Positions 54,568-63,373 of a DNA stretch of 64,000 nt are shown in pieces. The notes under the pieces are model-generated. The model ran no database searches and was not told where the DNA came from. It saw only the letters and a list, made by a program, of their open reading frames with translations. Source of the DNA: Ilumatobacteraceae bacterium. GTDB lineage: Bacteria; Actinomycetota; Acidimicrobiia; Acidimicrobiales; Ilumatobacteraceae. The DNA is taken from NCBI GenBank assembly GCA_021299715.1, contig JAJTEL010000006.1, positions 1 to 64,000 on the forward strand, given 5' to 3'. The translations under genes and the position numbers were made by a program. Position 1 is the stretch's first letter. Each line of letters begins with the position of its first letter.

Positions 54568-54573
54568 TACCAT
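54568..54573 (+). promoter_or_regulatory. -10 element of the M20 amidohydrolase operon
   Basis: TACCAT ends 5 bases before ATG 54579, a slightly short spacing. Confidence 0.35.
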
Positions 54574-54578
54574 TAGGT

Positions 54579-55832
54579 ATGAGCAAAAACACATTGACCA
54601 CCGATGCCGCGCGAGATCAACACGGCAACCCAGTAGGTCTGTTGGAACAAGCAAACGATGTGTTCGACGACATGGTCACCTTGCGTCGCGATCTTCACGA
54701 ATGGCCTGAAATTAGTAATCATCTACCACGCACGCGTGATCGTGTCCTGCAGTCACTTGAAGGTCTGCCATTAGACATCACACTTCACGAGACAACGAGC
54801 GGAATTGCAGCCATGCTCACTGGCGACAAGCCTGGACCAACTGTGTTGCTGCGCGCCGACATGGATGCTCTTCCCATGCCAGAAGACACCGATGTGGCGT
54901 TCAAGTCACGAGTTGAAAACATCATGCATGCATGTGGTCACGACACACACACCGCAATGTTGATGGGAGCCGCAAAGATTTTGTCGTCACGCAAAGCAGA
55001 TATTCCCGGTCGTGTGCTGTTCATGTTTCAACCAGGCGAAGAGGGGTACAACGGCGCTAGCGAAATGCTGAACGAAGGTTTGTTAGACGTTGGCACCGAA
55101 TCGCCAGTGACAGGCGCGTTCGCAATTCACGCAGCATCAAACATTCCCGGTGGATTCCTTGGAATCAAGGGCGGCACCATGATGGCGTCAAGCGATTTTT
55201 TTAACATCACTATTAAAGGAAAAGGTGGTCACGGAAGCGCACCACACTTCACCTTGGATCCAGTTCCTGTTGCCTGTGAAATAGTTCAGGCATTACAAAC
55301 ACTTGTTACCCGTCGAATAGATGTGTTTGACCCCGGCGTACTTACTGTGACGCAAATTCATACAGGAACAGCAAGCAATGTCATTCCAGAGACCGCATTC
55401 ATAAACGGAACAATTCGAGCTGTCAGCGAACGTACACGATCACTCATTCATGATGGTGTGCGTCGCGTGGCTGAAGGCATTGTTGCCGCACACGGAATGG
55501 ACGCAGATGTTGAAGTCAATCTTGGATATGACGTAACAGTCAACGACCACGATTTTGCATCGTTTGCCGCAGATGTCTCCACCGCGGTCAGCGGCGATCG
55601 CAATGTGCGCATCATGGACAACCCCGTCATGGGTGCAGAAGACTTCAGTTACGTCTTGAATCGCGTTCCCGGATCAATGATGTTCTTGGGTCTCATGCCC
55701 GAAGGTATGGACATTATGAAAGCAGCCCCTAACCACAGCAACCGCGCCATTTATGCAGAGGACTACATGCGTCGCGGAACTGCTGTCTATTCAGCTATGG
55801 CGCTGCGACACCTCGGAGTGGCGCTCAGCTGA
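54579..55832 (+). CDS. M20 family amidohydrolase (hippurate hydrolase-like)
   Basis: The 417-residue metal-dependent hydrolase removes acyl groups from amino acids or similar amides. Metal ligands appear in HACGHDTHTAM, FQPGEEGYNG (Glu), AIHAASNIPGG (His) and the C-terminal MGAEDFSYV. The dimerisation domain is at about 190-300. It is followed with a 1-base overlap by an acyl-CoA dehydrogenase (TGATG), which hints at a catabolic operon for an N-acyl compound. Confidence 0.9.
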   Translation: MSKNTLTTDAARDQHGNPVGLLEQANDVFDDMVTLRRDLHEWPEISNHLPRTRDRVLQSLEGLPLDITLHETTSGIAAMLTGDKPGPTVLLRADMDALPMPEDTDVAFKSRVENIMHACGHDTHTAMLMGAAKILSSRKADIPGRVLFMFQPGEEGYNGASEMLNEGLLDVGTESPVTGAFAIHAASNIPGGFLGIKGGTMMASSDFFNITIKGKGGHGSAPHFTLDPVPVACEIVQALQTLVTRRIDVFDPGVLTVTQIHTGTASNVIPETAFINGTIRAVSERTRSLIHDGVRRVAEGIVAAHGMDADVEVNLGYDVTVNDHDFASFAADVSTAVSGDRNVRIMDNPVMGAEDFSYVLNRVPGSMMFLGLMPEGMDIMKAAPNHSNRAIYAEDYMRRGTAVYSAMALRHLGVALS

Positions 55833-57058
55833 TGTATCAGTCAACTCGTCACTGGCTTGAGGAGAACTGGAACGATTCCCTCACGCTGCGCCAATGGTGG
55901 CAACTCATGAACGATGCTCGATTGTCATTTCCTCGATGGCCGTCCGCATGGTTCGGACAAGACGCAACCAAAGAAGACCAAAATGAGATTGCTCGTGCCT
56001 TTGCCGATGCAGCAGTTATCGGAGCTCCCTCTGGACTTGGTGTGCTGATGGGTGCACCCGTCACAATGACCTTCGGCACCGAGGAACAAAAACAGCGTTG
56101 GCTGCCTTCACTCGCCACAGGTGTAGAGGGGTGGTGTCAGTTATTCAGTGAACCGGGCGCAGGCTCAGACCTTGCCAGCGTTACATGCAGAGCAGAACGT
56201 GACGGCGACGAATGGGTCATTAACGGTCAGAAAGTGTGGACATCTGGCGCGTTGCACTCAACACGAGGAATGTTGGTTGCACGTAACGACTTTGATCAAC
56301 CAAAACACAAAGGGCTCACCTACTTCATCATTGACTTAGAACAGCCCGGCGTAGAAATTCGACCAATCAAGCAAATGAACGGCGCAGCGCACTTTAACGA
56401 GGTGTTCTTTAGCGATGCTCGTGTCAGCGATGCAGATCGAGTCTCTGACATCAACAATGGTTGGGCAGTTACCGCGGCTACTTTGGGCTTTGAACGCAGC
56501 GGCTTGTCCGAGGGTGCCTTTGGCGGTGTTCGTGTTCCTGCAGGCAAGCAGGCCGGATTTCTCGATCGCCCTGTGGGAGAACTCCTCGAATACGTGAAAG
56601 CCAGTCGATCTCATCCCGATGAATATGGCGGGCTTCTTTCCACTTTGCGAACCATCCCTGTTACGGCAGGAATCAATGAGATTCAAAAACAGAAGATGGT
56701 CAGTCTCTACACCAATGAACGCATTGCTGAAATGACCCACGAGCGAATTGCATCAACCATGAAAAAGGGCGAATCACCCGGTGCTGAAGCGTCCACCATG
56801 AAATTGCATTGGACAAACGGCTTACGTATTTCGCGTGACTTGGGAATGGAACTGCTAGGTGCTGAAGGGATGCTCACAGGCGATGACCTGCCGGTTGAAG
56901 GAAAGGTGCAGCACTTTTTCCTTTCCATGCCGTCAGCATCTATTGCCGGTGGAAGTGACGAAGTGCAACGCAACATCATCGGCGAAAAAAGTTTAGGTTT
57001 GCCAAAAGACGCGCAAACCGACCCCAAAACTCCATTCAAAGACGTTCCAAAGAATTGA
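55832..57058 (+). CDS. Acyl-CoA dehydrogenase (long N-terminal form)
   Basis: The 408-residue flavoprotein oxidises an acyl-CoA to the enoyl-CoA. It has the FAD segments CQLFSEPGAGSDLAS and WVINGQKVWTSGA, GPLNN-like helices and the C-terminal GSDEVQRNIIGEKSLGLP. The catalytic Glu is not obvious; IKQMNGAAHFNEVFF and the last helix suggest the actinobacterial FadE group that often works as heteromeric pairs. It is the middle gene of an amidohydrolase-dehydrogenase-hotdog operon. Confidence 0.88.
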   Translation: MYQSTRHWLEENWNDSLTLRQWWQLMNDARLSFPRWPSAWFGQDATKEDQNEIARAFADAAVIGAPSGLGVLMGAPVTMTFGTEEQKQRWLPSLATGVEGWCQLFSEPGAGSDLASVTCRAERDGDEWVINGQKVWTSGALHSTRGMLVARNDFDQPKHKGLTYFIIDLEQPGVEIRPIKQMNGAAHFNEVFFSDARVSDADRVSDINNGWAVTAATLGFERSGLSEGAFGGVRVPAGKQAGFLDRPVGELLEYVKASRSHPDEYGGLLSTLRTIPVTAGINEIQKQKMVSLYTNERIAEMTHERIASTMKKGESPGAEASTMKLHWTNGLRISRDLGMELLGAEGMLTGDDLPVEGKVQHFFLSMPSASIAGGSDEVQRNIIGEKSLGLPKDAQTDPKTPFKDVPKN

Positions 57059-57059
57059 C

Positions 57060-57929
57060 ATGACCATCATCTCCACAGGCATCTGCCATCCACGAAATCT
57101 CTCAATTACAGCCAAAGGCAGTATTCACGACGACGAAACTGCAACCGAGTTGGGGTTCCGTGCCGGAACCGTTGCTGGTGATATTCATCTAGAACAATTC
57201 GGCGGAATTTTGGTCTCCGCATTTGGTCAGCAATGGTGTGAAACGGGAACCCTCAGCATGTACTTCATGCACGCAACCGCCGACGCAGAACCAGTTGAAG
57301 CAACGCTAGATATCGGTTCTTCTGCAACACCACTTCACAATGCACAAGTTGTGGCTCGAATGCAGACACCCGAAGGAATCACTGTTGCTGAAGGCACGGC
57401 AAGTGTGGGCACTACTTCAACACCCACTGCTTTGTATTCACGCGATCGACGACCAGTTGATGCATCCACTTTGAAAATGCTGCGTCACGCACATTCAGGT
57501 CGGCAGCTTGAAACAATCACTCGTAAGGCGCAAGGTGCCGACCAGGTTCGGCGACACTCGCAGGGCATTATGACTGCTCCACTTGACTGGTACGTGAAGG
57601 ATTCACCGTGGGGTGGACCAATCTGCTCTCCGCTTACTTCGTGTCGACTTCTTGTTGCCGGTATGACTGAAACAATTGAAAAAGAATGTGGTGAATTCGT
57701 TGGTCTCTACGGAGCCATAGAAATTCGACATCACAACGGTCCACTCATGTTGGATGTTGACTACACCGTGACTGGTCGTGTTCTCGATGTCTCCGATTCA
57801 CCAAAGACCGAAGTGCTGTGGTTCACAACCGAGGCACGCGAGGCAGGAAAACCTAACTCTGAACCTGTCGCCAGTCTCACCATGATGACCAGATTGTTGA
57901 AGGACTCATCTCCTCTGTACAACAAATAG
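57060..57929 (+). CDS. Uncharacterised double-hotdog-like protein
   Basis: I do not recognise a named family for this 289-residue protein. The first half (ELGFRAGTVAGDIHLEQFGGI, then LSMYFMHATADAEPVEATLD) has a MaoC/hotdog feel, and the second half (LMLDVDYTVTGRVLDVSDSP, TEVLWFTTEAREAG) looks like a second such unit. Hotdog proteins act as thioesterases or hydratases on acyl-CoA. It begins 1 base after the acyl-CoA dehydrogenase stop, so an acyl-CoA step is likely. Confidence 0.6.
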   Translation: MTIISTGICHPRNLSITAKGSIHDDETATELGFRAGTVAGDIHLEQFGGILVSAFGQQWCETGTLSMYFMHATADAEPVEATLDIGSSATPLHNAQVVARMQTPEGITVAEGTASVGTTSTPTALYSRDRRPVDASTLKMLRHAHSGRQLETITRKAQGADQVRRHSQGIMTAPLDWYVKDSPWGGPICSPLTSCRLLVAGMTETIEKECGEFVGLYGAIEIRHHNGPLMLDVDYTVTGRVLDVSDSPKTEVLWFTTEAREAGKPNSEPVASLTMMTRLLKDSSPLYNK

Positions 57930-57947
57930 ATCCGGCTCTTTCAGAGT

Positions 57948-57953
57948 TAAAGT
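57948..57953 (+). promoter_or_regulatory. -10 element of the F420 oxidoreductase gene
   Basis: TAAAGT ends 6 bases before ATG 57960. Confidence 0.45.
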
Positions 57954-57959
57954 TCCTAC

Positions 57960-59000
57960 ATGGCAAATAACTCGGTCACTCTCGGATACAACACTGGCTA
58001 TTGGGGAAGTGGCCCGCCACAGGGCGCGCTGGAAGCAATCAAAGAAGCCGAACGACTTGGCTACACCAGTGTGTGGACTGCAGAGGCATACGGAAGCGAT
58101 GCCATCACACCATTGGCGTGGTGGGGTGCACACACAGAAAAGGTTCGTCTCGGAACATCAATTGTTCAGATGAGCGCGCGAACTCCAGCAGCAACTGCGA
58201 TGGCTGCGATGACCCTTGATCACTTAAGTGATGGTCGTTTCATTCTTGGACTCGGAGCATCGGGGCCGCAAGTTGTTGAAGGATGGTACGGACAGCCATA
58301 TCCAAAACCACTTGCACGAACACGCGAATACGTCGACATTGTGCGACAGATTATTGCTCGTCGAGAACCAATTGATTATCACGGTGAGTTTTACGACATG
58401 CCCTACAAAGGTGGAACCGGACTCGGCAAACCATTAAAGAGCACTATTCACCCACGCCGTACAGAGATTCCCATCTTCCTTGGTGCCGAGGGCCCAAAGA
58501 ATGTTGCGCTCTCGGCAGAAATTTGCGACGGATGGTTGCCGCTGTTCTTTAGTCCGAAAGAAGATGCGTATTACCGCCAATGTTTGAACGAGGGCTTTGC
58601 CAAGAGTGGCGAAGCAAACAAGGCAGACCGATTCGAAGTTGCCGCTGTTCTCACAGTTGTTCCAGGTGACGATGTTGAGAAATGTGCAGACATGGTGCGA
58701 CCATTTCTTGCGCTGTACGCAGGCGGTATGGGTGCACGGGGAGCAAACTTCCACTTCGAAGTATTTGCTCGCATGGGATACGAAGATGTTGCGTTAAAAG
58801 TGCAAGATCTCTATCTGGCCGGAAAGAAAGCAGAAGCTGCCGCAGCAATTCCATTAGCAATGGTGGAAGATGTTGCGTTAGTGGGTCCTCCGGCAAAGAT
58901 CAAAGAAGAAGCGGCAAAGTGGCGCGAAACTTGTATCACCAATTTCCTTGTTGGCGGACCAGCACAAGTTCTGGAAACGTACGCCGAATTACTGCTGTAA
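57960..59000 (+). CDS. LLM-class F420-dependent oxidoreductase
   Basis: This 346-residue luciferase-like TIM barrel is of the MSMEG/Rv-type that uses coenzyme F420. It has AERLGYTSVWTAEAYGSDA, TSIVQMSARTPA, DHLSDGRFILGLGASGPQV and IFLGAEGPKNVALSAEICDGW, each matching known F420-binding positions. The substrate is unknown. The presence of this group supports an F420-producing actinobacterium. It has its own leaderless promoter after the hotdog gene. Confidence 0.9.
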   Translation: MANNSVTLGYNTGYWGSGPPQGALEAIKEAERLGYTSVWTAEAYGSDAITPLAWWGAHTEKVRLGTSIVQMSARTPAATAMAAMTLDHLSDGRFILGLGASGPQVVEGWYGQPYPKPLARTREYVDIVRQIIARREPIDYHGEFYDMPYKGGTGLGKPLKSTIHPRRTEIPIFLGAEGPKNVALSAEICDGWLPLFFSPKEDAYYRQCLNEGFAKSGEANKADRFEVAAVLTVVPGDDVEKCADMVRPFLALYAGGMGARGANFHFEVFARMGYEDVALKVQDLYLAGKKAEAAAAIPLAMVEDVALVGPPAKIKEEAAKWRETCITNFLVGGPAQVLETYAELLL

Positions 59001-59035
59001 TTACGCAGCAATTGTCTCCGCCATCACCACAGCCC

Positions 59036-59041
59036 TAGGGT
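59036..59041 (+). promoter_or_regulatory. -10 element of dut (leaderless)
   Basis: TAGGGT ends 6 bases before the dut ATG. Confidence 0.5.
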
Positions 59042-59047
59042 GACACC

Positions 59048-59482
59048 ATGCCTGACATTTCCGTTCAGCGACTAGACCCACTACTTCCACTCCCCACGCA
59101 AGCCCACGCCGGCGACGCAGGTGTAGACCTCTACGCGCGAGAAGACATTGTTTTGGCACCAAACGGTGGCCGCGCGCTTATGCCCACTGGTATTGCCATT
59201 GCAATCCCCCTCGGATATGCCGGCTTTGTTCTTCCCCGTAGCGGACTCGCCCTGAACCACGGAATCAGTGTGGTGAATGCACCAGGGCTGATCGATTCGC
59301 ATTATCGCGGCGAACTAAAAGTTGTTTTGCTGAACACCGACTCTGCTCGCCCCTATCACGTGTACCGCGGTGACCGCATTGCACAACTTGTCATTCAAAA
59401 AGTTGAAGATGTGACGTGGGTAGAAGTTGACGCACTCGACGAAAACAACCGTGGCGGTGGCTTCGGACATTCTGGCCGTTAG
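59048..59482 (+). CDS. dut: Deoxyuridine 5'-triphosphate nucleotidohydrolase
   Basis: Dut hydrolyses dUTP to dUMP and prevents uracil incorporation. The 144-residue trimeric enzyme shows the five motifs: [47 protein letters not shown] and the C-terminal RGGGFGHSG that closes over the base. ATG 59048 follows TAGGGT by 6 bases. Confidence 0.96.
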   Translation: MPDISVQRLDPLLPLPTQAHAGDAGVDLYAREDIVLAPNGGRALMPTGIAIAIPLGYAGFVLPRSGLALNHGISVVNAPGLIDSHYRGELKVVLLNTDSARPYHVYRGDRIAQLVIQKVEDVTWVEVDALDENNRGGGFGHSGR

Positions 59483-59488
59483 TTCGTC

Positions 59489-60718
59489 TTACGCGCGTGG
59501 CAGACGAATAGACAGAACGCCTCGTTCGGTGAGATCTCTCACTTGTTCTGGTGTTAACCCTGCCAATGTAGTCAGCACTTCTTCGTTGTCTTCGCCGCGA
59601 AACTTTGGAATTCCTTGCGTAGATGTGTCGGAGCCAGAAAACACCCACGGTGAATTAGGAACTCGAAATGTGGAACCAGATCTGTCATCGGCGTTCACAA
59701 TGACATTTCTGTCGGCGGCCCAATCCGTTGCGGCAATCTCTGGCATGGTGCGCATAACTCCCATAGCAAGTCCCGCTTCTGCCATGACGTCTTCAATTTC
59801 TTGAGCCGTGTGAACTGAAAGTGCCCATTCGCGAATAATGTCGCGAAGCGCATCAAAATTGTGCAGTCGCAATTCAACATCGGTGAACCGAGGATCATTC
59901 AGCAACTCTGGTCGCTTCATTGCAGATACAAACAAGTCAAATGTTCCGCGTTCTGCAGGATGCCCACTGACAACAACGTACGTGCCGTCTCCGGTTTGCA
60001 AAATTGGGTAATCGCCAGGTTGGAACGAACGAATTTGATTAGTTGGAACTTCGCGTTCAAATAATTCATTTTGAACGTGCTCGTTCACATACAACATGGT
60101 TTGAGCCATTGACACATCTATGTATTGACCTTCACCCGTGCGTTCACGCTGAAATAAGGCCGCCAAGACTGCAGCAGCGCATTCCATTCCGGTGTACACA
60201 TCGGCATGACTATGTGGGTCATTTGTTGCATCGCCCCCACGAGCTCGTGCTTGCAATCCCGTCATTCCTGTTTCTGCGTTCACCACAGTGGCGTATGCAC
60301 GCCTATGGCTCCACGGTCCAGTGTTTCCGTATCCACTGATGGCTGCATAGATAAGGCGTGGGTTTACGTGTGACACCACGGACCAGCCCAAACCCAACTT
60401 GTCCATCACCCCACCGCGGTAATTTTCCACCACCACATCGCATTCTCGAATGAGTGCCTTCACCAGTTCCACAGCTTCTGGAGCCTTCAGGTCCATGGAG
60501 ATGTTCTTTTTCCCAATGTTCTGTTGAGCGAAGTATGTGGACATAGACCCCACGCGCGGAAATGCAAAACGGGTGAGGTCACCTTCAGGCGGCTCTACCT
60601 TGATGACCTCTGCGCCCAAGTCAGACAACATTCGTGTGCAGTGTGGACCTGACAGCACGCGAGTGAAATCGAGAACGCGAATTCCCTCTAACGGGCGTGC
60701 TCCCGGTGCGTGTGCCAT
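59489..60718 (-). CDS. CoA-transferase family III (CaiB/BaiF), second copy
   Basis: The 409-residue protein has GIRVLDFTRVLSGPHCTRML, DLGAEVIKVEPPEGD, QNIGKKNISMDLK and NYRGGVMDKLGLG, and the middle segment with GMECAAAVLAALFQRERTG near the domain exchange. It is longer than the copy at 40.4 kb and more like formyl/succinyl-CoA transferases. The ATG follows TACAGT by 9 bases. It is divergent from an acyl-CoA dehydrogenase, so transfer of CoA to a fatty or branched acid followed by oxidation is plausible. Confidence 0.9.
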   Translation of the reverse strand: MAHAPGARPLEGIRVLDFTRVLSGPHCTRMLSDLGAEVIKVEPPEGDLTRFAFPRVGSMSTYFAQQNIGKKNISMDLKAPEAVELVKALIRECDVVVENYRGGVMDKLGLGWSVVSHVNPRLIYAAISGYGNTGPWSHRRAYATVVNAETGMTGLQARARGGDATNDPHSHADVYTGMECAAAVLAALFQRERTGEGQYIDVSMAQTMLYVNEHVQNELFEREVPTNQIRSFQPGDYPILQTGDGTYVVVSGHPAERGTFDLFVSAMKRPELLNDPRFTDVELRLHNFDALRDIIREWALSVHTAQEIEDVMAEAGLAMGVMRTMPEIAATDWAADRNVIVNADDRSGSTFRVPNSPWVFSGSDTSTQGIPKFRGEDNEEVLTTLAGLTPEQVRDLTERGVLSIRLPRA

Positions 60719-60727
60719 GCGTTAGTG

Positions 60728-60748
60728 ACTGTAGTGAAGACCTAAGGT
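60728..60748. promoter_or_regulatory. Divergent -10 elements: CoA-transferase and acyl-CoA dehydrogenase
   Basis: TACAGT (60733-60728, minus) ends 9 bases before the CoA-transferase ATG, and TAAGGT (60743-60748, plus) ends 9 bases before ATG 60758. The -10 boxes are 9 bases apart. Confidence 0.45.
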
Positions 60749-60757
60749 GAAAGACAC

Positions 60758-61897
60758 ATGCGAGGGGGCGTGCACGTGGGTGACCAATTCGAAAAAGACG
60801 TCGAAGCATTCTTTGCGGCACTTCCCGCAGTCCTTGATGCCGCCGGCCCGAACCACAGAACGCGGTTATCGGCCTATCGCCAACTGATGGTGGCGCATCG
60901 AATGGTGGGATTTGGAATTCCCGAAGAGTACGGCGGCCGCACCGACGTACCGCACGCAAATCGTCGTTTTCAAGAACTCGCACACGGTCGTCTTCCCAAA
61001 GAAGAAAGTTCGCTGGGCATTGGTCTCAATATGGCCGTACCCATCATTTTGCAATTCGGTACCGAAGAACAAAAGAAGCGCTTCATTCCGGCAGCACTCA
61101 GTGCCGCGGAAGTGTGGTGCCAGTTGTATTCAGAACCAGAGGCCGGCAGCGACCTCGCAAGTTTGCGTACAACTGCCGTCCTTGATGGCGACGAATGGGT
61201 GGTTAACGGTCAGAAGGTGTGGACATCTGGTGCACACCTCAGCGAGATGGGAGTTCTTCTCGCACGAACTGGAGACGAACCTCGCAACCGAGGAATCTCC
61301 ATGTTGTTAGTACCAATGAAACAACCTGGCGTAGAAGTCCGCCCGCTTCGACAAATGACCGGCGAAGCGGAATTCAACGAGGTGTTCTTCACCAATGCGC
61401 GAGTTCCACGTGACTGGGTCATTGGCGAAGTCAATGACGGGTGGAGAGCTGCCACCGGCCTACTCGCTCACGAGCGCAGCTCCTTGGGCAAAGTTGGAGC
61501 AGATGAAAAACGTGAAGCGTCTGGCTCTGCTGCTGTTCCGTTTCACTATCTCTTTGACTTAGCGATGGACACCAATCGGAACACTGACCCACTGCTTCGA
61601 CAAGATCTTGCACGCGCGTACACCGGCGAGAAAGTAATGGGCTGGCTTGGTCAACGTTCTGTTCATCCAAGTGTGGGGAAACTTTGGAGAACTAAACAAG
61701 CACGTTTTGTTGCATCCCTTGCAGCGCAAATCTCTATGTCTGGCGCAGCAGCGCACGTTTCGGGTGACAAAGATTCTGAGTTCTGGATGTATCACATTTT
61801 GAATTCACCGCGAATGTCACTCGGTGGAGGCACCGACGAGATTCAGAAGAACACAATTGGAGAACGCGCGCTGGGATTACCGCGCGAACCGTCGTGA
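60758..61897 (+). CDS. Acyl-CoA dehydrogenase, second copy
   Basis: The 379-residue flavoprotein has MVGFGIPEEYGGR, CQLYSEPEAGSDLASLRT, WVVNGQKVWTSGAH and the C-terminal GGGTDEIQKNTIGERALGLP. It belongs to the same general FadE group as the copy at 55.8 kb. A GTG at 60776 could also start it. It lies between a divergent CoA-transferase and a convergent crotonase, a local set for oxidising an acyl-CoA. Confidence 0.9.
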   Translation: MRGGVHVGDQFEKDVEAFFAALPAVLDAAGPNHRTRLSAYRQLMVAHRMVGFGIPEEYGGRTDVPHANRRFQELAHGRLPKEESSLGIGLNMAVPIILQFGTEEQKKRFIPAALSAAEVWCQLYSEPEAGSDLASLRTTAVLDGDEWVVNGQKVWTSGAHLSEMGVLLARTGDEPRNRGISMLLVPMKQPGVEVRPLRQMTGEAEFNEVFFTNARVPRDWVIGEVNDGWRAATGLLAHERSSLGKVGADEKREASGSAAVPFHYLFDLAMDTNRNTDPLLRQDLARAYTGEKVMGWLGQRSVHPSVGKLWRTKQARFVASLAAQISMSGAAAHVSGDKDSEFWMYHILNSPRMSLGGGTDEIQKNTIGERALGLPREPS

Positions 61898-61898
61898 A

Positions 61899-62726
61899 CT
61901 AGTGGCCCGTAAAATTCGGGGATCGCTTCTCTACAAATGCTGCAGCTGCTTCGCGGTGGTCAGCAGTAGACATTGTTCGCACCATGGCTGTGGCTTCAGC
62001 ATCTAAAGCTGACTGAAGAGACACATCGCCTGCTCTGTTGATGTTCTCTTTCATATAGCGAAGTGCAATGGGTGCACGCTGCGCTAACGATTGGCACCAC
62101 TCCACTGCAGACACTTCAAAATTCTCATCAGGAAGTACCACATTGATAATTCCCAACTCCTTTGCCTCACGCGCTGTTAAACGTGGAGAGGTAAACAGCA
62201 GTTCTTTTGCTTTGGCTTCACCCAACAATCGCGGCAAAAACCACGACGATCCAAAGTCTCCACTTGCACCAACATTTGCAAATGCAGTCATCACAATGGC
62301 GCGCTCGGCAGCAATACGAATATCTGCTGCGAGAGCAATAGACAAACCTGCACCAGCTGCGGCACCAGGCAACGCTGCAATCACAGGCTGAGGCAATTTA
62401 CGAAGTGCAGCGCTAACAAGGTTTTGCCTGTGGCGAAGACCGTTAATGCGGTCTTCAACATTGACCGGTGCACTTGCACCACTGCCCTTATGAGATGCGT
62501 TCATTCCTTTCACATCACCACCGGAACAAAATGCCCCGCCTTCGCCCGTAATCATGACGACGCGCACATCGGGATGAGACGCAATGACTGGTAGCGCTGC
62601 TTCAAAACCTGCGTACACGCCCTCGGAGAGAGCGTTGCGAACCTCTGGGCGATTGAACGAGAGAATTGCGACATTCCCTTCAATACGACCAATGAGATCT
62701 GTTTGCCCTGTTTCAAGTGTTTCCAT
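61899..62726 (-). CDS. Enoyl-CoA hydratase/isomerase family protein
   Basis: The 275-residue crotonase has ILSFNRPEVRNALS, the oxyanion-hole segment GEGGAFCSGGDVKGM and AALPGAAAGAGLSIALAADI. Of the two catalytic Glu of true hydratases neither is obvious: the positions read GLSIAL and VGASGDFGSSW, the latter with an Asp as in PaaG-like isomerases. An isomerase or other crotonase reaction is more likely than simple hydration (inference). GAGGGGG precedes the ATG. Confidence 0.88.
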   Translation of the reverse strand: METLETGQTDLIGRIEGNVAILSFNRPEVRNALSEGVYAGFEAALPVIASHPDVRVVMITGEGGAFCSGGDVKGMNASHKGSGASAPVNVEDRINGLRHRQNLVSAALRKLPQPVIAALPGAAAGAGLSIALAADIRIAAERAIVMTAFANVGASGDFGSSWFLPRLLGEAKAKELLFTSPRLTAREAKELGIINVVLPDENFEVSAVEWCQSLAQRAPIALRYMKENINRAGDVSLQSALDAEATAMVRTMSTADHREAAAAFVEKRSPNFTGH

Positions 62727-62788
62727 TACTGCCCCCTCACCTGTTGACAGATTGCCACGCCAACCCTGACGGTCACGAAGTGCACCAC

Positions 62789-62794
62789 TAGATT
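62789..62794 (+). promoter_or_regulatory. -10 element of orn
   Basis: TAGATT lies 21 bases before ATG 62816, with GAGGGG as a possible ribosome-binding site in the short leader. Confidence 0.35.
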
Positions 62795-62815
62795 TGAATG
62801 AGTGAGGGGTAAGGC

Positions 62816-63373
62816 ATGCTGATTTGGATGGACCTAGAAATGACAGGTCTCGACCCCGACCGCCATGTCATTGTAGAAATAGCCACTTTGGTGACCGACG
62901 ACGACCTCAACATCGTTGCCGAAGGGCCCGACCTAGTCATCTTTCAGCCCGATGACGCCTTGGCTGAAATGGACGACTTCGTCACCAACATGCACACAAC
63001 ATCTGGGCTCTTAGAACTCATTAAAACATCCACCGTCACTCACGAGGACGCCATGCAGCAAACACTTGACTTCATCAAGCTGCACAGCCCCGAACCCATG
63101 AAGATCCCGCTGTGTGGAAACTCCATTCGCACAGACCGTGCTTTTCTCAATAAGTACATGCCAGACATTGAAAACTGGTTGCACTACCGCTGTGTCGATG
63201 TCTCCACTGTCAAAGAACTGGTGAAGCGTTGGAACCCAGGGCTAGAACATGCGCGTCCGAAAAGTGAAGGCATCACGCATCGCGCAATGGATGATGTGCG
63301 CGACAGTGTTGCTGAATTGAAGTTCTATCGGGACAAAGTGTTCCGTACTGCAGACGAGACGAAGAAGAAGTGA
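62816..63373 (+). CDS. orn: Oligoribonuclease
   Basis: Orn degrades di- to pentaribonucleotides, including pGpG from cyclic di-GMP turnover, to mononucleotides. The 185-residue DEDDh exonuclease has WMDLEMTGLD (D, E), GNSIRTDRAF (D) and the HRAMDDVRDSVAEL end (H, D). The stop overlaps the next gene's GTG (GTGA). Confidence 0.96.
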   Translation: MLIWMDLEMTGLDPDRHVIVEIATLVTDDDLNIVAEGPDLVIFQPDDALAEMDDFVTNMHTTSGLLELIKTSTVTHEDAMQQTLDFIKLHSPEPMKIPLCGNSIRTDRAFLNKYMPDIENWLHYRCVDVSTVKELVKRWNPGLEHARPKSEGITHRAMDDVRDSVAELKFYRDKVFRTADETKKK

